Part shown: in pieces, positions 39,007 to 49,278 of the stretch | Layout: every line of letters begins with the position of its first letter | Position numbering within the stretch: the first letter of the stretch is position 1 | NCBI RefSeq assembly: GCF_000227135.1 | Contig: NC_018243.1 | Location: forward strand, 99,739-163,738 | Reading direction: 5' to 3' | Length of the DNA stretch: 64,000 bases | Source of the DNA: Leishmania donovani | Taxonomy: Eukaryota > Euglenozoa > Kinetoplastea > Trypanosomatida > Trypanosomatidae | Made by a program: the position numbers and the translations under genes | Notes under the pieces: generated by a model | Database searches by the model: none | The model's input: the letters and a program-made list of their open reading frames with translations, nothing else | Told to the model about the DNA's origin: nothing

Positions 39007-40965
39007 CTACAGGTCAACAATCTCGTCCACCTTGGCCGCGGCACCACGGCCGCCGTCGCGGGAGGCACCTGCGGGCTTGAATGCCGCAGGTTTGCCGCGA
39101 CGTCGGGGGGCAAGGGGATTAGCGGAGTCGGTGTGCAGCTCCGTTTTACTAGAAGAAGCGCCCTTTGGGTTTGATGATGCGACCTCGTCCTTAGGATGAG
39201 CTCCACCCTCCATGCTCAGACTCTGCACCCCTGCGTCGCCGCCGACGCCTTCTCTGCTGCGATCGGCACGGTTGGAGTCTCGAGAAGACCTTGAAGGGCT
39301 AAGAGGAGGTTCAGATGGTGAAGCAGGCATCGCCGTTGAGTCCTCGGAGGCCAAGCTGCTGGCCGCTGCCGGCGCAGTCTCCTCCTTGCTTTTCTTGCGA
39401 CGGCGATTCACGGGAACTTCGCGCAGCTCCGAGGCTCGACTGCGCAGCGCGGCTTCGATGTTCTCTTCGAGTGCCGTGACGCGGGTGACATCGTCCTGCT
39501 GGCGACTGGTAAAGTACCGGTACTGCTCCGTCGACCGCTCTTCGGTGTCTTCCAGAGAGCTATCGGCTGCCTCGCCATTCATGTCAGAGTCCGCAGTGCG
39601 GCCTTTGGATCGCTTGCCGTGGTGTTTGTCGAGGGCGTAGGACTCTTTCCTCGGCGCACGTGATGCGGCAGCCGTCACGTCACCCCCTTCCGCCCCGGCG
39701 CTCTCGTTGCTGGTATTCGGCACCGGTCCGCGCGACAGGGCCTCCAGCGCCACCTTGTTGTCAAGCTGCACACGCTTATAGTACTCGAGCCACTTGGGGT
39801 ACGACTCGATCAGCAGACTCGTCGCTCGCATCTGCCAATCTGTTTCAATGCGGGAGGCGGCCGCAAACACGTTGGTGATCTGCTTCTGCGCTGAGAAAGG
39901 TGTGGGCAGATCGTTGGCGCGCAGCAGCTGCACAGAGAGGTAGGCGAGATCCGTGTTTCCTGTCTCCTGCGCCACCCCGAGAAACAGATTCGACACAAGC
40001 CTCACGCGCTCTGTGTCACTCTCGGGCAGCCCCAGCGATCGCGGCGCGCGACCGTTGGCAAGGCTCAAGATAATCCCGGGCAGCGTTGCCACGGCAGAGG
40101 CGCGCTTCGTCGGGTCAACGAGCTCCATCGCGAGCTGCCGAAACAGCGGGATATAGAGCTCTTCGCGCAGATTGTGGCGCTGTACGACGCGCGTGAGTGG
40201 CATCACGTCCTCGAAAGTGGCCCAGTGTGCCTCCAGTGCGCGGCAAAATGCGTTCCATCGTCGCTTGCCCATCGCCTCCGCGGTGGCGTGAGGCAGCTTG
40301 AGCGTGGCAGGTCCATCCGTAAACCAGCGCGCCATGATCTCTTCCGGTCGCACCGGTCGGAGGCTGGTAGACACGGTTCCAGTGCCCACACCTCCACCGG
40401 TGGTGGCTACACTGCCGCTGTTGCTGCCGCTTGGGCTGCTGCTCTGCAGAATCTCTGCGTCTGCCGTCGGAGCCAGCCCCTCTTTCACCAACAGCGCCAC
40501 CACATCCACGAAAGGCGTGTACAGGAGTCGGTAGAGGGAGGGTGTGTACCCAGAAACGAGAACCCGCACTCGCGTCTCCAGCTCGGTCGGGGTCAGCTCC
40601 TCCGCCGGGCCCGTGGCGAGGCCGGCCGTCGGATCCTCCAGCAAATTCAGCTCCAGCGTTGTCGTGCCGAGAGGGTCGTTCATGCGCGCTCGAAACTCCG
40701 CGTCCAGGGTGATAGCTTCGATCTTGGAGAACATCCGCTTCCTTCCAAAGAACAGCACCCGCGTGCAGTTGACGAGTCCACGTCGCTGATCCCGGGCAGC
40801 GCCCGCCGTTTCGCCAGCTGTGCCACGCAACCCCGAGCAAGCAAAAGGCTCTCTGGATGGCACTAGCAGAGAAACCCGGGCCACGAGAGGCATCATACCC
40901 CCGCCGCGCACTGCAAACACAGATGTTGTGGCAGTCGCTCGCCGGAGTGCCGCCGCCCGCGACAT
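39007..40965 (-). CDS. Hypothetical protein, probable mitochondrial targeting
   Basis: A 652-residue protein I do not recognise. The first 20 residues (MSRAAALRRATATTSVFAVR) form a textbook basic presequence without acids. Residues about 75-395 look folded and mostly helical, with blocks such as YRLLYTPFVDVVALLVKEGL, KRRWNAFCRALEAHWATF, LYIPLFRQLAMELVDP and DTERVRLVSNLFLGVAQETGN. From about 400 on it is Ser/Ala/Glu-rich and probably disordered, with basic clusters (KHHGKRSKGR, RRRKKSK). There is no catalytic motif. A mitochondrial RNA or ribosome-associated role would be typical, but this is only a guess from composition. Confidence 0.75.
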   Translation of the reverse strand: MSRAAALRRATATTSVFAVRGGGMMPLVARVSLLVPSREPFACSGLRGTAGETAGAARDQRRGLVNCTRVLFFGRKRMFSKIEAITLDAEFRARMNDPLGTTTLELNLLEDPTAGLATGPAEELTPTELETRVRVLVSGYTPSLYRLLYTPFVDVVALLVKEGLAPTADAEILQSSSPSGSNSGSVATTGGGVGTGTVSTSLRPVRPEEIMARWFTDGPATLKLPHATAEAMGKRRWNAFCRALEAHWATFEDVMPLTRVVQRHNLREELYIPLFRQLAMELVDPTKRASAVATLPGIILSLANGRAPRSLGLPESDTERVRLVSNLFLGVAQETGNTDLAYLSVQLLRANDLPTPFSAQKQITNVFAAASRIETDWQMRATSLLIESYPKWLEYYKRVQLDNKVALEALSRGPVPNTSNESAGAEGGDVTAAASRAPRKESYALDKHHGKRSKGRTADSDMNGEAADSSLEDTEERSTEQYRYFTSRQQDDVTRVTALEENIEAALRSRASELREVPVNRRRKKSKEETAPAAASSLASEDSTAMPASPSEPPLSPSRSSRDSNRADRSREGVGGDAGVQSLSMEGGAHPKDEVASSNPKGASSSKTELHTDSANPLAPRRRGKPAAFKPAGASRDGGRGAAAKVDEIVDL

Positions 40966-42228
40966 GGCTGTGGTCGCGACGCGACTGCTCGAGGGAAAGC
41001 CCGTAAAGCCGTTACCAGCTGTCTAATGATGGCCGAGAGGGCGAGCGAACTGCCCAACGACCCTGCCGACGGACCACGGCGTGCACCTTAAAAGACAAAC
41101 TGAAAGGACAGCGCTCAACGCTGCTGGAGTGCACTGTGTGTGCGCCACGCACGCGAAGGGGACCGGGTACGGAGAAGGGAGGCGCACAGGGTGTGCGCGG
41201 TGGCCGTAAAGCGTCATCATAGGCAGAGAGGCGGAGAGAGCAGTGGACAGAAGTAAAGAGATGCCCCCAACGTGGTGCAGCAACGAAAACGTGCATTCCT
41301 CCCGCTGCTGCCCGCATATGCGCCGTCATGCGACCCGCCATCACAACCATCTAACGTCCACACTGCACTTTTTTCCTTTTGCCAGCGTTAGACTGCCACT
41401 CTACCGTGCACCAGGCGAGGCCAAACACCACACCCTACACCGCCACCTCTGACACACACAGACACACATGCACCTCCGGCCCCTCCTGCCACGGGCGCCC
41501 GTCGTCTGGTGCGAAGCAGCCGTAGACGCACACGGTACAGCAGTGCGCCGACTCGGTCGTCGGGGAGCACGGCCCCCGCCCCAAGCTCTACCCACCAACA
41601 GCCGCTTCGCATGCCGCCGCGACGCCACGCAGGCCAGGACCTGACCGCCGACATCTGTAGCGATACGTCGCTCTGACCTCGCCACGTCGCAGGTGCCTGA
41701 GCCTGTCACCGCCGGAGGTGGTGCGGCGTTCGGCAGGGATGGGGGTGAGGGCTGCTGCTGGGTCTCCCCATACGGAGCGAGGCACCGCGCACTGGACACC
41801 ACGCCAAGCGGTGTCTCTCCAGTCACCAGGGGAGGCCCCAAACCGGCAGCAAGAGTACGTGTGTGTGTTAGTTGCGTACCTCAGTGAGGCAACACTGTGA
41901 GGGGTGGCAGTGCGTCACGCAGCGCATGCGAGGAAGCAGTTGTCTCTCTCCCCTTCTGCTTTTCTGACCCTGTGGCGTGCGTGTTTGTGGGTGCGACGGC
42001 GATGGTCGGGAGGAAGGGTGTAGGAGAGTGCGGCCTCCAGGTGCCATGTCCGTGCGTTCTGCGGCACACGCGCTTGGTTGTTGTTTCCTCAGTTCGTTTT
42101 TTTTTCGCTTCGCTTTACTCGTGCCCCAGCCCCCAACCATGCTTGGGATGTGTGAAGATGTGTGCTAACGCAAGCCCAGCGCAGCGCGCACGCTGGCTGG
42201 CTTCACAGAGACACACATGGTGGCCCAA
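40966..42228. other. Intergenic spacer containing 380-bp repeat copy 1
   Basis: About 1.26 kb. The middle holds one copy of a 380-bp repeat (separate entry). The remainder has CA/TG tracts next to the repeat and a run of T (42097-42105). No supported gene. Confidence 0.6.
41470..41849. repeat. 380-bp dispersed direct repeat, copy 1
   Basis: About 99 percent identical (two differences seen) to 47628-48007, in the same orientation 6158 bp away. It lies in the probable 3' UTR of the decarboxylase-like gene. The left end is preceded by CA-rich sequence (ACACATGCACCTCCGG) and the right end CCGGCAG is followed by TG-rich sequence. It could be a SIDER-like or other mobile element, or a gene-conversion tract. 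Confidence 0.85.
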
Positions 42229-44811
42229 CTACTCCTCTGGCATGCGGTCTGCAGCGCCGCCGGTGCGCGCGAGCGAGGCAGCTCTGTTCAAGGTGTGCTG
42301 CACGTAGGTTAGGGCACGCATCCTCGTGAAAGTCACCGGTTCACCTTGTACAGTGACACTGGCAGCACCCTTTCCGGCCGCCACCAAGCTCGCCGGTGCG
42401 TCCTCAGGCACGTCGAGGAGAGGTCCGAACGAGACATGGATCCAAACGCGCCGTTGTAGCTGCACCAGCCCCACGAACACCTGCACCGGTGGTACGGTGC
42501 GTCCGCCCCCCTCCACATCGATTGCAGATGATCCGCCGGCGTTGGGCGTGCGGTGGGAACCTGACTGATGCGCGGGCGCTGAGGCCACATGTTTGCCCTG
42601 CAACGTGGTCGGCGTGTCGTGGGCCTCCGCGAGAACCTCGGCCCAGGCGCGCGCGAGCCGCACAGTGGCCTCGTCCGCCGCCGTAAGCCACCGCAGGCAC
42701 ACAATGCCAAAGGCGGCGGCGTCTAACGAGGCGTCGAAGCGGCCGTCGCCGCGAACGGCCTGCAGCACAGCACGCACAAACTGCTGGTGTGCGCTAACAC
42801 GCTCCGCAAGCGCCAACGGCGCCGCTGGCACAGGCTGAAGATATGCGCGTGGTTTTGCGCACCACGACCGCATCGGCGCCAGCGCACCCGTCACGTGCTG
42901 CTCGAATAGCCACGCCTCCATGTGCGACGGCGGCGACACATGCAGGACGTCGCTCTCCACCACACCGGGGGTGATCCACTGGTTGAAGGTGCGCTGCCGT
43001 GCCTCCCCGAGGGCCTGGACGGACCAGGCAGCCTTGCGAATGTGCGCAAAGAAAAGTGCCGCGGAGCCCGCGGTGGCGAAGCGACTCGCCGGAGAGACGG
43101 GCAGCGCCGCGTACGGCACGGCAGTCGACAAGCCAGTCGGCACCAGGACGGAGTCGGCCAGCGAAGCCGCGGCATAGAATTGTGTAAGAATGGCGTCACG
43201 CTGCAGCCGCGCCGGCGGAGCGACGTTCTCAGCGGGGCCCGCGAGCAGAGCGGTACCGCCGTGGCTCGCATCAATGTGGAACCACACACCGAATCGCTGG
43301 CAGAACTCACCCATGACGAGCAGCGGATCCACGGAGCCACTGAGGCTAGAGCCAAATGTGCCAACAACCATGAGAGGGTACAAGCCCGCTGCAACGTCCT
43401 CCACGAGGCGAGACTGCAGCTCGCGCACGTCCACCGCATAATTGTAGATGCTGCACGACACATCACCAGCAGCGGCGGTGCCTGTCGAGTGAGCTTCGGG
43501 CAGCGGCAAATCGCGCTTCATCGCAACTGTTTGAGTGACACGCACATATGCGATACCGAGCAGCTGCGCTGCCCGCACAAGCAGCGCGTCGCACTGATCA
43601 CCGCAGTACAGCACGAGCCGGCTGCTGTGTTGCTTGGCAGACTCGCTGCTGGCAAAGGCGTTGTGCTGGTCAGTACCACGCGTCACCGCCTGCGTTCGGG
43701 CTGTGTGTAGCAGGACGGTGTAGGCCTCCAGCGTAGTCGAGTAAAGCGCTCCACCGCCGTCGGTGGCTGTGTTAGACGGCGTTGGCGCCCGTGTCGAGGC
43801 CTTGGCGAACACCTCCTTCGCAGTTGCAACGGCGGGCAGCGCCGTCAGAGCAGCTGCGCCACATGAGTTCAACGATGTCGGCGGACGTGGCGCGATATGG
43901 CCGCTGTTCGTGCGCATGGCGGTGGGCCATAGCATCAGTGCTGCGTGCGCTGGGCGGTGGCTGCCGCCGTGGTCTGCTGAGTAGCCACGAGCGGTGTCAC
44001 CGGTGAGCAAGGAGGTCCTCGGTGATGCTGACGGCCAGTGGAAGCGACTTGGGAGGCCGATGCAAGAGGCAACCGTGTTGGCTAAAGTCATGTCGACTTC
44101 ACTCAGCCTGCCCGATGTGGAGGTGGGCAGTTTTGTCCTCTCACGTGTCATCGCCGCACCTCCGGTGAGGGAATGATGCGCCTGCACGGGTTGAACTACA
44201 GGCGCTAATACCGCAGCGGCATCACGGCTAGTCACAGCAACGGTAGCCGCCATGCTCGCTAGCCACGCGTGCAGCCAGTTCAGAGAGACGCTTGTCGGCA
44301 GCGGTGAGGTAGTACTAACTGCCGAGAAGCTGGCACAGCCGCCTATGTCCGATGAGCGATCCACTCCCTCCGCCCAGTCACAGAACCGGCGCACGGCCGA
44401 TTCTGCAGTTGCCGAGCAGACGGCCGCGGACGAAGTAATATGCGTGGCTGAGTCGGAGTCGGGCACCGTAGCAAAGGCGGTGTCAGCTTCCATGCTCGCA
44501 GGGGATGAGCTTGCGGCGGCCGTGATCAGGTGCCGTTTTGTGTGCGCGTCCGTGCGCTCGAAGCCGTGTTGCTGATGATTGCTAATAGCGGCGGACTCTC
44601 TCCATACGGCTGCCACGCTAGCAGAGTGATCTTGTGGCGATGGTGCGGCAGACTCACACGTGCTTGCAGGACTTATCGTCGAGCGAGGGGCTGACAAGTC
44701 CGCCGCGTTTTGCAACGCCGTGGCGGCAGCCTCCAGCAGCAGAGCCAGCCGACGCGCTTCGCCGGCCAAGCGGCGGTACAGTCGCGCATTCGCGACCGGC
44801 ACACGTCCCAT
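42229..44811 (-). CDS. Group II PLP decarboxylase-like protein lacking the catalytic lysine
   Basis: An 860-residue protein. Residues 1-350 are Ser/Thr/Ala-rich with patches that may correspond to the decarboxylase N-terminus. The PLP-domain core is recognisable: LYCGDQCDALLVRAAQLLGI at 401-420 (AADC has a DQAHSSVERAG-like segment), LMVVGTFGSSLSGSVDPL at 480-497 and VWFHIDASHGGTALL at 509-523, which keeps the Asp514 that contacts the PLP ring nitrogen. The downstream block that should read as ADS...NPHKW is LADSVLVPTGLS at 551-562, so the Schiff-base Lys position is Leu561. The ring-stacking His of the DQAH segment is Asp408. The fold of aromatic-amino-acid/tyrosine decarboxylases is therefore likely, but enzyme activity is not. 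I see no frameshift, and the gene is intact as a pseudoenzyme. Confidence 0.8.
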   Translation of the reverse strand: MGRVPVANARLYRRLAGEARRLALLLEAAATALQNAADLSAPRSTISPASTCESAAPSPQDHSASVAAVWRESAAISNHQQHGFERTDAHTKRHLITAAASSSPASMEADTAFATVPDSDSATHITSSAAVCSATAESAVRRFCDWAEGVDRSSDIGGCASFSAVSTTSPLPTSVSLNWLHAWLASMAATVAVTSRDAAAVLAPVVQPVQAHHSLTGGAAMTRERTKLPTSTSGRLSEVDMTLANTVASCIGLPSRFHWPSASPRTSLLTGDTARGYSADHGGSHRPAHAALMLWPTAMRTNSGHIAPRPPTSLNSCGAAALTALPAVATAKEVFAKASTRAPTPSNTATDGGGALYSTTLEAYTVLLHTARTQAVTRGTDQHNAFASSESAKQHSSRLVLYCGDQCDALLVRAAQLLGIAYVRVTQTVAMKRDLPLPEAHSTGTAAAGDVSCSIYNYAVDVRELQSRLVEDVAAGLYPLMVVGTFGSSLSGSVDPLLVMGEFCQRFGVWFHIDASHGGTALLAGPAENVAPPARLQRDAILTQFYAAASLADSVLVPTGLSTAVPYAALPVSPASRFATAGSAALFFAHIRKAAWSVQALGEARQRTFNQWITPGVVESDVLHVSPPSHMEAWLFEQHVTGALAPMRSWCAKPRAYLQPVPAAPLALAERVSAHQQFVRAVLQAVRGDGRFDASLDAAAFGIVCLRWLTAADEATVRLARAWAEVLAEAHDTPTTLQGKHVASAPAHQSGSHRTPNAGGSSAIDVEGGGRTVPPVQVFVGLVQLQRRVWIHVSFGPLLDVPEDAPASLVAAGKGAASVTVQGEPVTFTRMRALTYVQHTLNRAASLARTGGAADRMPEE

Positions 44812-46053
44812 ACCTAAGCGGGTTTGAAAAATGTGTGCGGTGTGTCTGGTGGACGCGCACGGGCTCTGCAGTGTTCGCGCATCGGCTCACATCCTCCATG
44901 CATGCGCGCATGGCATCCATCCGTGAGGCGGATGGGGCGTGTAAAGAGAGAGGGGCGTTGGGGGGAGGGGGGACAGACTCAGACGAGATGTATCACAGCG
45001 AGCGGCTTGGAGGGCGGCTGCACACCAGACCGACAAGGCGAAGACATGAGCACATAATGCGAAACGCCCTCGTGGGCGATCGAGACGCAGAAACGAAGAA
45101 GGGGGTAGAAAAAGACATGCAGCACACACACATACACACGTGGCGCTGCTCAACGACCGCTGATGCGGCCTGTATTCGACCCCAGAAGGCGCGTGCGCAC
45201 TGCGCCACGCTTCCTCTCGTTTTACGCTCCCGCTCTCTCGCGTGAGCGGCGCCAGCAAGCTGCTCGCTTGAGCAGGGAGATACAGAAAACGAAATGCTCC
45301 CCGTGTAGGTGTTTCCTCGCGCGCGCACACACATACTCACCTCGCTCCGCTCATGCTTCAGCTGCGGCTGCTGCTAAGCTACCGTCACGGCAATTCTGCC
45401 CCAATGTTGGGGTTGGGTTGCTTATTGCCGTTGTTCTGTCGATTTCCTTGCGATCATGTCGTCGCACTGGCTGGAGGGTGGCAAGAGAGAGCCATGAGTT
45501 ATCTTAATCGTAGTCCATTATAGAAAAATGGGCACAGTGCTCAACACACCGGCGCGCACGCCCACAGAAGGCCACAGGACACCATCGCTGGCGTCGCCTC
45601 GGCGCTGCCGTTGCCTAGAGACAGACGCGAGAGCACAGCCGAGACAAAAATGTAAAGGAAGTGGTGTGGTGGAGAGGAGGGAGCATGCCTCTTGCGCCCA
45701 CACACACGCAAGCCCATGCAGTCGCACCCCGCGACGCGGCGAGAGAAAGGGACCAAAGGAAAGCGGCCCACCAGAGACGAGAAAGAGACAGGATACAGGG
45801 GAGTCCATAGCGCCGCCACCGTCGCCAGACTCCTCCGCGGATGCGTATGCGCCCTTTCCCCACTTCCATCATCACCCCCTCCTCCACACTCCTATGCCGC
45901 AAGGGTGCCTGAGCGTGCATCGCCCCCGTGCTGCCTCAAACGGCCACCGTCGGCGCTCCTCGTCAGTATGCGCCTCGGCATGCGGCCGCTCTCTTCTCCT
46001 GCCTGCACCACTTATCTCTCCTTACTGCGCCTTCAGCCCGAGTCTGCATTCGC
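44812..46053. other. Intergenic spacer
   Basis: About 1.24 kb, no supported gene. It shows GA-rich plus-strand sequence at 44940-45130 and CA tracts near 45120-45140. Confidence 0.55.
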
Positions 46054-46611
46054 CTACTCAGTGTCGCAGCCGCCGTGCTCGCCATCATCGCCATCGCTGC
46101 TGCTGCTGTCGGAGAGCTGGATTACGGTGTTCTGCCGTGGCTTGCCACGCGGGTGATTGACTTCTCCCTTCACCACTTTCACCCGCTCTTTTCGCGCTTT
46201 CTTGTCGTCCTCGCGTCTATCGTACGAGTCAAAGCCATCGCCGTGGTCGTGGCCGGTCTTGGCGTGCAGCTCCTCCAGCGAGGGCGGTGGCCAGTACTTG
46301 GACTTGGTCACAATCGTGAACATCGCATCATTCGCGATAGGGTCGAAGCCGGAGGAAGAAGGTGGCGAGGCGGCGGCAGAGGCAGCGCTGGCCGACTTGC
46401 TCGATGCGGCGGCGGTGCCACCACTAGACCCACACGCCAGCTCCTGGTACATGGAGTGCACATCCGCCTTCTGCGCCGGCACCTCGCTTGTGCGTGGGAG
46501 GCGAACAGTGGAGAACTGCCGCGACTCGAGCGCCTTGTTAGTGACGCGCACCCGCTGCAGCTTCCTCTTCTTGCCATTCTTCCGCTGATTTTGTGCGTGC
46601 TTCGGTGCCAT
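46054..46611 (-). CDS. Small charged hypothetical protein, possibly nucleolar
   Basis: A 185-residue protein. The first 25 residues are very basic (QRKNGKKRKLQRVRV), as in nucleolar or ribosome-biogenesis proteins. A Ser/Ala-rich linker covers about 60-90. A conserved-looking piece FTIVTKSKYWPPPSLEEL lies at about 97-114, followed by KKARKERVKVVKGEV and an acidic Ser/Asp/Glu tail (SDSSSSDGDDGE). I cannot name a family. The bipolar charge and short length fit a ribosome-biogenesis factor, but this is inference. Confidence 0.65.
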   Translation of the reverse strand: MAPKHAQNQRKNGKKRKLQRVRVTNKALESRQFSTVRLPRTSEVPAQKADVHSMYQELACGSSGGTAAASSKSASAASAAASPPSSSGFDPIANDAMFTIVTKSKYWPPPSLEELHAKTGHDHGDGFDSYDRREDDKKARKERVKVVKGEVNHPRGKPRQNTVIQLSDSSSSDGDDGEHGGCDTE

Positions 46612-46976
46612 TCTTTAGGCTGCACTGTGGACGTGCGTCGGTATGTACTGCGAGTGACGCAGAGCTGTGGTTGTCTCCTCGGTTGACTGAAGCGGGAGGC
46701 GCTCACGTGGAATGGGTGCGCTTCGCCCGTGACACCTTCTAAGCGTTGGGCTACGAAAGGGTAGGAGGCGCATGTGTGCGTGCGCAGACACCGATACAAG
46801 CAAGCGCATGCACATCGGGAGGGGAGGGTTAGGATGAAGCAGGCGGTTCAGATGGCAGCGGCAGCAGTGGGCAATAGAACAGAGTTGGACATCCGCAGAG
46901 AATCTCAAGTATAAAAATGCATTCGTGGGTCGCCACAGACATGTGCAAGAAGCCGGCATGCATGTGTGCGTGGTGG

Positions 46977-47205
46977 NNNNNNNNNNNNNNNNNNNNNNNN
47001 NNNNNNNNNNNNNNNNNNNNNNNNNNNNNNNNNNNNNNNNNNNNNNNNNNNNNNNNNNNNNNNNNNNNNNNNNNNNNNNNNNNNNNNNNNNNNNNNNNNN
47101 NNNNNNNNNNNNNNNNNNNNNNNNNNNNNNNNNNNNNNNNNNNNNNNNNNNNNNNNNNNNNNNNNNNNNNNNNNNNNNNNNNNNNNNNNNNNNNNNNNNN
47201 NNNNN
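46977..47205. other. Assembly gap (229 N)
   Basis: Unknown bases, flanked left by GTGGTGG and right by GTGGTGGTGG plus a G-run, so a GGT/poly-G repeat probably broke the assembly. Confidence 0.95.
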
Positions 47206-47627
47206 GTGGTGGTGGGGGGGGGGGGGGCAGGCGCGCTCGCCATCGCATCGTTTTTCCTTTCATCCACGCAAGACGGAGAGCCAAGAGTGGCGTGCGCTCG
47301 CCTTCGAAGTCAGCTCCTGCTCCGTACACACAGCGACAGCAGCACCGCAACGGCAGAGGCGCTCAAGCGACTACGCAAGACCGGAGAGCCTGCCTTTTCC
47401 CAGCAGTCCACAAGCGATCCGCCGGGCATCGTGTGCTGCCAGCTGGAATAGACATGTCAGCCCTGGCCTCGCCTCCGCTTCGCGAATAAGTTAGCGAGAT
47501 GAACTTTTTGTGTTGGGATTTGTCACGCGTACGTGCCGCGGTGTCGACACCAACACCATCGCGCGAGACAAAACGGAGAGGCAGGCAAAGTAGAGAGACG
47601 AATACGTCCGCAGACGCACACACACAC

Positions 47628-48007
47628 GCACCTCCGGCCCCTCCTGCCACGGGCGCCCGTCGTCTGGTGCGAAGCAGCCGTAGACGCGCACGGTACAGCA
47701 GTGCGCCGACTCGGTCGTCGGGGAGCACGGCCCCCGCCCCAAGCTCTACCCACCAACAGCCGCTTCGCATGCCGCCGCGACGCCACGCAGGCCAGGACCT
47801 GACCGCCGACATCTGTAGCGATACGTCGCTCTGACCTCGCCACGTCGCAGGTGCCTGAGCCTGTCACCGCCGGAGGTGGTGCGGCGTTCGGCAGGGACGG
47901 GGGTGAGGGCTGCTGCTGGGTCTCCCCATACGGAGCGAGGCACCGCGCACTGGACACCACGCCAAGCGGTGTCTCTCCAGTCACCAGGGGAGGCCCCAAA
48001 CCGGCAG
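47628..48007. repeat. 380-bp dispersed direct repeat, copy 2
   Basis: Partner of 41470-41849, differing at about two positions. Here the right end reads CCGGCAGTGCATGTGT, which is nearly the inverse of the left end of copy 1 (ACACATGCACCTCCGG; 14 of 16 matches). It sits in the probable 3' UTR of the kinase-pyrophosphorylase gene. Confidence 0.85.
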
Positions 48008-48547
48008 TGCATGTGTATACGGATGTGGGTGCACATGCGCCCGCATCCCGCTCCTCTCTTGAGCACCCAATAAAACGCTTTCCCGCACCCTCTTCTTTCC
48101 TTGCGCAGCAGAGATCCATTCTCTTGGCACTAACTCCGGATGCCTTCGAACGCCAACGTGCTGAGCGGAGGGACTGGCGCGGGGGCGGTGGCACTACCGC
48201 GGCTCGGAGGCCATCGACATGCACACAAACGCAGACGCCCACACAACAACGCGGCCAGCGAGAGCGAGCTGCGGATGCGCACAGCACAAAAATGACGCCG
48301 CTGCGTCTTTTTTTCTGTCCTTTGCTTGGCTCTCACTCTTCGCCTCCACGCGTCGCTCTTGCATTCGACAACCGCTTGCACGTGCTCCTCAGCACCCCCG
48401 ACGAGGCCCACAGCAGCAACACCTGCCCCCAAACCAATTTCCGAACTCGTCCGGCCCTCTTCGCTCTTCATTCGCAGTTGCAGCTCATCATGCGCCCGCA
48501 TCCTCCTGCGCGGTTTCTCATCATCATCTGCTCATGCCTCCACCGAC

Positions 48548-48856
48548 GACATGAAGTCCGCCTCGCGGCGTTCTTCAACATCCGCTGATACTGCGGCTGA
48601 CGGATAGAATTCGGCAACACTGAGAAAAAACAGCACGCTAGCGCTGCGTGCCCCTGTGCACGCTGTTAGTAATGCGTGGAATCACTCAGAGATGTCCACC
48701 AGAAGAGGTAATGTCTCAGTCTTTCCATAGAGAGGTTGCCGTATAAGCAGCGAGAGGGTCTTCCGTGAGCCGCCGTCCTTCCGGATTTGCCTACGTGCGC
48801 GTGCGCGCGTCTCTGGGGGACCGTTGCGCCGGCGCCCCTCAGCAGCGCCTCACGCC
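48548..48856. repeat. Flank duplicated across an N gap, left copy
   Basis: Same sequence as 48959-49267 (offset 411), separated by 99 N. It is part of the 3' UTR region of the kinase-pyrophosphorylase gene. Most likely one locus represented twice by unmerged contig ends. Confidence 0.85.
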
Positions 48857-48859
48857 TCC

Positions 48860-48958
48860 NNNNNNNNNNNNNNNNNNNNNNNNNNNNNNNNNNNNNNNNN
48901 NNNNNNNNNNNNNNNNNNNNNNNNNNNNNNNNNNNNNNNNNNNNNNNNNNNNNNNNNN
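48860..48958. other. Assembly gap (99 N)
   Basis: Run of N between two copies of the same 309-bp sequence; probably a false gap. Confidence 0.95.
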
Positions 48959-49267
48959 GACATGAAGTCCGCCTCGCGGCGTTCTTCAACATCCGCTGAT
49001 ACTGCGGCTGACGGATAGAATTCGGCAACACTGAGAAAAAACAGCACGCTAGCGCTGCGTGCCCCTGTGCACGCTGTTAGTAATGCGTGGAATCACTCAG
49101 AGATGTCCACCAGAAGAGGTAATGTCTCAGTCTTTCCATAGAGAGGTTGCCGTATAAGCAGCGAGAGGGTCTTCCGTGAGCCGCCGTCCTTCCGGATTTG
49201 CCTACGTGCGCGTGCGCGCGTCTCTGGGGGACCGTTGCGCCGGCGCCCCTCAGCAGCGCCTCACGCC
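48959..49267. repeat. Flank duplicated across an N gap, right copy
   Basis: Right-hand copy of 48548-48856. It leads directly into the stop codon of the kinase-pyrophosphorylase gene, so this is probably the genuine copy. Confidence 0.85.
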
Positions 49268-49278
49268 GCCGCACGCCT

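Larger units (their letters stand above)
46612..49278. other. Intergenic spacer with N gaps and repeats
   Basis: About 2.7 kb between the kinase-pyrophosphorylase stop and the small charged gene. It contains two N runs, copy 2 of the 380-bp repeat (47628-48007) and a 309-bp duplicated flank (48548-48856 and 48959-49267). The 254-residue open frame at 47523-48287 runs across the repeat and is not a convincing gene. Confidence 0.6.

Noticed and set aside
47523..48287. 254-codon minus frame across the 380-bp repeat
   Set aside because: The same residues occur at 41401-41841 because the DNA is repeated; the frame begins and ends in unrelated sequence, so it reflects the repeat and not a gene.
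46612..49278. CRISPR-like or satellite array
   Set aside because: Only two copies of each repeat, explained by a dispersed pair and a gap duplication; no regular spacers.
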